Below, one piece after another: positions 58,249 through 64,000 of a stretch of DNA of 64,000 nt (its first letter is position 1; each line of letters starts with the position of its first letter). A program made the translations under genes and the position numbers. The notes under the pieces are model-generated. The model saw only the letters and a program-made list of their open reading frames with translations. It did not search any database and was not told where the DNA came from. The stretch covers positions 707,471,584 to 707,535,583 of the forward strand of contig CM062810.1 in the NCBI GenBank assembly GCA_031772625.1, written 5' to 3'. The stretch is from Pinus tabuliformis. Its lineage: Eukaryota > Streptophyta > Pinopsida > Pinales > Pinaceae.

Positions 58249-58390
58249 CGAAAACAAATATTAAGAAAGAAAGAAAAAAATAACAATTGAATGCGATTGA
58301 AACTGATTGAAGAAGGAAACGAAAACAAATACTAAGAAAGAAAGAAAGAAATAACAACTGAATGAGATTGAAACTGATTGAAGAAGGCAA
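58249..58390. repeat. Tandem duplication, 71-bp unit
   Basis: CGAAAACAAATA...GAAACTGATTGAAGAAGG occurs at 58249 and 58320 and includes a GAAA microsatellite. Confidence 0.9.
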
Positions 58391-58558
58391 CTTACTTAGG
58401 ACTTGCAAACTCGTAAATATTGTCGATTTTGAAGTAAATGATTAAGTTAACTTCAATAGAAAGCTACAACATTTTTTTTAGCGACCTATCCTTGCATTTC
58501 AAGAAAATAGCATGGCAGTGACTATGGTTTTGAATGAGTTTGAGGTCCACCTTCTGCT

Positions 58559-58577
58559 TACCCCTTCTGAGTGTTAT
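58559..58577. repeat. 19-bp direct repeat flanking the MYB retrocopy, left
   Basis: TACCCCTTCTGAGTGTTAT, identical to 59102-59120. Confidence 0.9.
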
Positions 58578-59101
58578 TTTGTTGTGGGTTCGCTTGGGAA
58601 GGTGAGTAGCAATGGTGGACCACCTGTTTCCTAGTAGAGCATGAAGTTTTATAATAGTCTACTCTTCCTACACGCTGAACTTTCCCCCTTGATATTTGGC
58701 CTCAGATAGTTAGCCCAATGCAATCTGGAGCTCTTCCTGCATCTCAACAACCCAACTTTCTGGCATACAACCTTCTAGTTGCCATGGTCGTGCTCTAGTA
58801 TGTAAGTAACAAGCTTCTGGTCTTCTTGGGCGTTGAGGGGCCCTTCTTGAGCCCAAATTTTTCGCAGCAAGGAGCCCTACCTATTATTTCTGATTTGGTG
58901 TGGCTTTTGATAAACCTCCTGCCCCTTTCTAACCGGCAAATATGTTGTAGAAATAAACACTGCAACACGTCACCAGGTGTTCCTCGGCTGCTTTTATTTC
59001 TCAACCGCACTTCTTCATCGATGTTGGAAGATGGCAGTAATCAAACAAGAAGGAGAGTGTGGAACAGTTGAGGGAATCCTCAGGAAGAAAAACAAGCTCA
59101 C
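58578..59101 (-). pseudogene. R2R3-MYB retrocopy, intronless, 3'-truncated, no poly(A)
   Basis: On the minus strand about 200 bp of apparent 5' leader precede the MYB start, whose ATG is now ATA (near 58885). GRAPCCEKFGLKKGP, the hallmark N-terminus of R2R3-MYB factors, follows. The R2 repeat is readable in pieces (TPKK, then EHDHGN, then VGLLRCRKSSRLHWANYLRPNIK). The R3 start follows (LLLTFPSEP in a shifted frame for the THLPKRT region). Sequence stops at 58578 inside R3. The two introns that most R2R3-MYB genes have (before GLLRC and inside the R3 GNR-W region) are absent, so this is an mRNA copy. Frameshifts, stops and the lost Trp (GPSTP instead of GPWTP) make it non-functional. Confidence 0.85.
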
Positions 59102-59120
59102 TACCCCTTCTGAGTGTTAT
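59102..59120. repeat. 19-bp direct repeat flanking the MYB retrocopy, right
   Basis: Exact copy of 58559-58577. Confidence 0.9.
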
Positions 59121-61002
59121 GCATACCCATAAACGCTTGTATGTTTTTAGTATTTTGCAATCACGTATTGGTTTACAATTATATGGCTGATTTCACATTC
59201 TTGACATAGACTAGTTAGCAGGTTCCTTGAATGTAACACCTGGATTACAATCTAGTTGTTCGTAGTTGCCGAGGGGCTAGATCTCCCTTTATAAAGTTCA
59301 ATTCTACAAAATGACTATAGCCAGATAATTTTTTATTGATTCAAATCTATGAAAGTGTGTAAGCTCCAGCACCATGTGAGCCAGATGTATTATATGCATT
59401 TGCCTTATGACCCTGGGCCTTGTCTTACTTTGGGAAAAATAAGACGGGTACTATAAATTTTAACGTGAAAAATCCCAAATTAAACGTCAAAATGATGGTT
59501 ACTGATTTATGAGGCATGTCAAATTTGATGGGTAAAAATTTATAGCAACGGTCAAATACGTCTTAAAATATGAAATACATCATGTGAGACGTAAAATTTG
59601 AGGCATGCTCTCCTCTCTTGTCATGAAACTTTGAACTTTATTAGAAATAATCTTATAATTTCGCCATGAATCAATGACCATTAATGAGGCATTGAAATTC
59701 ACGTAATGGACAACTAGCCAAAATTCAATACTCAAAAACAAAACAAAGTTTTAAGTTCTTAATGATGTGTCCATGAATGGCGGAAACTAAATAGAGATGT
59801 TGCGGGAGTGAAGCTGACAGGAAAACCCATATTTAATAGGCCATATGCCCATTAATGAGGTTAGGTTGTATATACCCATCCCTAGATTATGTACTTGTTT
59901 AAATATTAGGGTGGACATATAGAGGTCGTCTGTATTAATGGGTCTATACACTGGGAAATAAGTATCATCAACCGACACATCCTTTTCAAGACTCGACGAA
60001 GTGACATTCTGGTAGGCTCAACATATTGTTTTCACTTATTCATATTTTCTTTATTTAACTGTTAAATATTGATCATTTTAAAATATGAGGATGATTATTT
60101 AAATTTTCAAATTGAATTAAAACTTTATATATATGAACAATTTCAAATAAATTGAAAAGAAAAAAGAGTTAATAATTTTGTTGTTTGAGACTCCAAAATA
60201 AGTATTGCACTATGGGTCACCCACAATACTAAGGCTTTAAGATGAAACTTCAAAATAAGTATAGACTTATCCATAGTGGATATTTGGACTTACTAAAAAA
60301 ATTTCATCTATATCTTCAATTGCTCCATCTAATCCTACATTGTACAAATTTAAGTATAAAGCATGACAATTAAAGGTTGAGACTCACATGACATGTTCAC
60401 ACTCATGGGCCATTGGTAGTCTATATAAAACGATAACTGGCTTTGCTTGTTTATCTAGGTGAAATAGTTATTTTTCATTTTATTTTGAGAGTTTTTTGTA
60501 GTTTCTTGAGTGTTGGCACACTCGTGATATATCTCAAATTTTAGAAAATGGGTCTATTCATTAGCTTGATTAGAAAACAAATCTATTTTTTGGTTGGATA
60601 TGGAAATCTCAACTGTGTGGCTACCAAGGCTACGATGTTTTTGATACATTCACACTTGAATCTAAACACAACTAGGTTGTGCCTTTTAGGTGTTAGCATG
60701 TCTACCAGAAAACTTTATTCTTCTCCTTTGTCAGAAGATTATGAATTTCTTCAAATCCATGTCTACATATTATTTTTACATGAAATATTAGAATACTTTC
60801 AAATTCTTATTTAAAAGTGGCTTCAAACTTGTATTATTACTTATAAAGTCCTCATTATGTTCAACTCATCAAATTTAAACCTAAGATCAATTCTTCGTCT
60901 TCAAAATACATTACAGTTAATGGGTTTGACCAAGACACTTGAAAATTTTTCAAGAATGGTTTAGCATAATTTGTAAAACCTTCGAAATTATGTAAATGGA
61001 CT
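59121..61002. other. Non-coding spacer
   Basis: No gene recognised. A TATA-like TATATAAAA at 60422-60430 lies before an 88-codon frame (60548-60814) without any known domain; I do not regard it as a gene. Confidence 0.45.
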
Positions 61003-61248
61003 TGGAGATAAGAGAGAAATGAATGTTCTAGATTTGTGTGAGTTCTAGCATGTTGTTCTAGAAGATATTGTTTTCCAATGTGAGTGAGTTGTAATTGAGT
61101 TAGAATCTTCATCTTCCTGGCTAGTATGAATCTCGATTAAATTAACCCCATCACTATGTAATTGGGCACATTATCAGGTATTTGTGTGTGTGTGTAGGCT
61201 TGAGCCCGAATTAATACAAGTCTTATTTGATCAATTCTCTATGATCCA
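61003..61248 (+). repeat. 5' LTR of the small element
   Basis: TGGAGATAAGAGAG to TCTATGATCCA. It shares long runs with 63454-63697, such as GTGAGTTGTAATTGAGT and CCCATCACTATGTAAT. Confidence 0.75.
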
Positions 61249-63453
61249 CTTCCAAATTGTCTTGCTACAAAGGTCTCCCATATCCTTAACAATGGTTTCA
61301 ATGGTGAAGAGTACAAAGGATCAACCCTCACTGTGCAACTGAAACTTGAATGGCAAAATAATATTTGTGAAATTGAAAGGTACACCCACTACCTTGATTA
61401 CCCCAACTCACACATTGTTGGGAGGAGGTATCACTATGAATATTTTGTTTTTAGCTTGATCGTGGCTCATCTTGAGTTTAACATGGCTGAAGAGAGGTGT
61501 GGTTAAGTTATACTAGTGTGACATAACATGTTTTGTTTCGGGGCATCATATTAGATTTGGTTGGAATCCTGCATTGTTAAGAAAAAAAAGGGCTTGTTTT
61601 CCATGAATGCCTCATCATATAAAATGATGTTTTTGAAGACTCATTAAAAGGAAAAGGTTGAAGTGATATTATTGAAGGCTCATTGAATTTTTGAAGGACC
61701 TGATGAGTCATTCTTTTTGTGAAAAAGAGAAATTGTAATGTATTCATAGATTTTTCTAATAATTTTTATTTGTATTTGGCTCCTTAAAAAATAAAAAAGG
61801 AAAATCAGAGCAGTGGAAGCATGATGAAATCAATATTTTATAGATATATTGGATCTGGTAAATCTAGTAATTTGTGGTCATTGTTGATTGACATGAATTG
61901 TTAGCTAATCGTGGTCAAAGAAATTATAGAAGACAATAGGAGCATGCATATCAATGATGGGTCGACAAAGGAGTCTCAAACAATTTTGAAGTGAACTCAA
62001 ACAAACTAGGAGAAATAAATAAAGGCAAGAGGCAACATATTTTGCAGAAAAATATTGAGTGGTACCAACTATAGCCAAGGAACTTATCGGTGATGAAGAC
62101 AAGAATTGGAATGCATATATGGAACATATCAATGAAGATGAAGAACAAATCAAGCCAAATAAAGGTGAAGAGATAGAAGAGATATATGAAGAATTGAATA
62201 GATTAATGCCAATTTTTCCATATTTCGCAAGTATGTATTATAGACTTTGGGAAAATAAAATGGAAGGGTTACTTTGTTCATATCATTTATAACATTTTTT
62301 TCAAGAATGTTTTGTGAATCCCAATGATAAGAGAATGGATGCATTAACATTATTTCTTATTATTTCAACAGTGTGGATGACAACATTCTTTCTAGTATTT
62401 ATATGAATTTTGTCTAGCCAACATTGAAAAAGTGTTTTGGGACACTCTAGAGATGAGGTATAGTGAAAAGGAAAGAAACACCCTAAAATATATTAATACA
62501 TTAGAAGGAACTTTTGTGTCTGAAGCATAGCTACCAGAATAAATTATAGAGAAGGTTGTAAAAGAAGAGAATGAAGATTCAACAAGGAAAATCATTGAAG
62601 ATACATATGAAGAATGTGAAGTGGAGATTGAAGAATTTAAATTTAAATATGATGATGAACATATTTCAAATATATGTTTTTTCAAATGTTGTAGCAGAAT
62701 AAGTTCATAGATAAATTCTTGAGTGGAAGAGTAATGAAGAATGTATAAGATGCAACTGAGTACAAAGATTCTGATGCAGAAATGAATGAAGATATGTTTA
62801 TAAAGAATAATGATACAACAAAGGAAGATAGAGATGAAGAAAGGGAGAAAAATATCAACAAAAAAGAAAATGGAATAACTCAAATAATGATGATTTTGTG
62901 AATATCATGAATGTTTATAGTGTGTACATTTTGGTAGTATCCAGGAAGAAGCAACAGAAAAGGAAGAAGAGGAGAACTCACTTGTAATGTCTATCTACAA
63001 TCAAGATTTGGAATCTACTGAAGGCAACATGAATGAGGTGGAAAGTGAAACAATCAAAAGAATTGTTATGTATTGGAGCTCTAAAGAAAATGAATATTAT
63101 TATGAATTGATGTGACAACAGTCCAATAAACAAGACTTCAAAACTTTCAATGATGGAAGTGAACTTGTTGAAAAAGGAAATGAAATGAATCGGAATCATT
63201 CTAGTTGTAACAAGAAGCAATATTCAAAGTTCATGATCTAGAGTAAGAAGAAGAAGAAGCAAGTTGAAACTTCAAAAATTGGAGGAACAAGTAAAAGAAG
63301 TAGTTCCATCAACATATTGTAGCAAATCAAGTAAAAGTGGAATACATTTTAAGCTTGACTAAGACCAAGACCAATGGGCATGTTTTTTACGCATTTTATG
63401 TTCGAATATTGTTAGGAGTGGTAAATAATTAATTTCTCCATTAAGGGGAGACT

Positions 63454-63697
63454 TGGAGATAATAGTGAAATGAATGTTCTAGGTTTGTGTGAGTTCTAAG
63501 ATGTTGTTCTAAAATTCATTATTTTCCAATGTAAGTGAGTTGTAATTGAGTCAGAGGCTTTATCTTCAAGGTTCGCATGTCTATCAGGGCAATTGATCCC
63601 ATCACTATGTAATGGGACACATTATCACGTATTTGTGTGTGTGCGGGTTGAGCCCTGAATTAATATAATTCTCATTTTATCAATTCTCTGTGATCCT
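63454..63697 (+). repeat. 3' LTR of the small element
   Basis: TGGAGATAATAGTG to TCTGTGATCCT, roughly 85% identical to the 5' copy by eye. Confidence 0.75.
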
Positions 63698-64000
63698 TAT
63701 TTGTTTAAGTAATAGCGACTATACATAATTGCACTAATTCATTAACTAGTTTAGCATTAGGAATGGACATCGTTGAATATGTTTCATCTTTTTAAAATAA
63801 TATAAAACCACTTGGTTGAATCTTATTTTATGGTCAAGCCAGAATTAAAAAAATTATTGACACAAAACACAAAATTTATATTAATAAATAAATGTTTTTA
63901 CATTGACAACAAAAAAATAACAAAACATGTAATATGTGATATTTAAATGATGGGTAAAAGTAAAAATCAAACGTCATGCCAAGGTAACTTTTAAAAGGAA
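63698..64000. other. Non-coding AT-rich end of window
   Basis: Nothing recognised. Confidence 0.5.

Larger units (their letters stand above)
61003..63697 (+). mobile_element. Small degraded LTR retrotransposon
   Basis: Two similar 245-bp direct repeats (61003-61248 and 63454-63697) flank 2.2 kb of interior. A purine tract (AAGGGGAGA, 63443-63451) lies right before the second repeat, which sets the orientation as plus. The interior has Glu/Lys-rich, gag-like reading pieces (for example 62059-62292) but no RT or integrase. No convincing target duplication or tRNA primer site is seen. It is either a non-autonomous element or an internally deleted one. Confidence 0.65.

Noticed and set aside
60422..60814. 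TATA-like box followed by an 88-codon frame
   Set aside because: Frame length is within chance for this composition, with no domain or splice support.
61905..62883. Minus-strand Ser/Phe/Ile-rich frames
   Set aside because: Reverse of the acidic, A-rich plus-strand interior of the small LTR element.

Overview
The window looks like nuclear DNA from a large, repeat-rich seed-plant genome. A gymnosperm is my best guess, from the old nested LTR elements, the long AT-rich spacers and the single surviving gene; the sequence does not prove this. I see one apparently intact host gene in 64 kb: a GH19 chitinase on the minus strand (36819-37922, three exons). Nearly everything else is transposable-element sequence, broken retrocopies or short tandem duplications.

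Layout. 1-29065 is a nest of LTR retrotransposons. A minus-strand Ty3/gypsy element (called B, 11810-29065) sits in the gag/protease region of an older gypsy relic (C, 29066-30390). B was itself hit twice. A minus-strand Ty1/copia element (5' LTR 11253-11809, body 8465-11252 and 1215-2580) lies at the end of its integrase. An 8.7-kb non-autonomous element with about 3.1-kb LTRs (12718-21414, target duplication TATTC) lies in its integrase zinc-finger region. The copia element carries two copies of a Reina-like chromovirus: a complete but disabled one (A, 2581-8464) and the 5' part of another on the opposite strand (A2, 1-1214).

30391-36800 is AT-rich spacer with a LINE relic and a 1.3-kb retroposon between 18-bp target duplications. 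36819-38140 is the chitinase gene and its promoter. 38565-46699 is a near full-length but mutated L1-type LINE with ORF1, endonuclease, reverse transcriptase and RNase H. 46700-58400 is AT-rich spacer with many short tandem duplications, a tRNA-iMet-like remnant (50893-50942) and a second type of LINE fragment with a (CAT)n tail (53190-54093). 58578-59101 is an intronless, 3'-truncated R2R3-MYB retrocopy between perfect 19-bp direct repeats. 61003-63697 is a small degraded LTR element.

The segments around 32.4-38.4/47.1 kb and 52.7-56.0 kb are collinear diverged copies of each other. They are an old segmental duplication around the chitinase locus. The second copy lacks the gene, and later retroelement insertions separate the matching blocks.

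All similarity statements come from reading the sequence by eye. No database search was possible, and percentages are hand counts.
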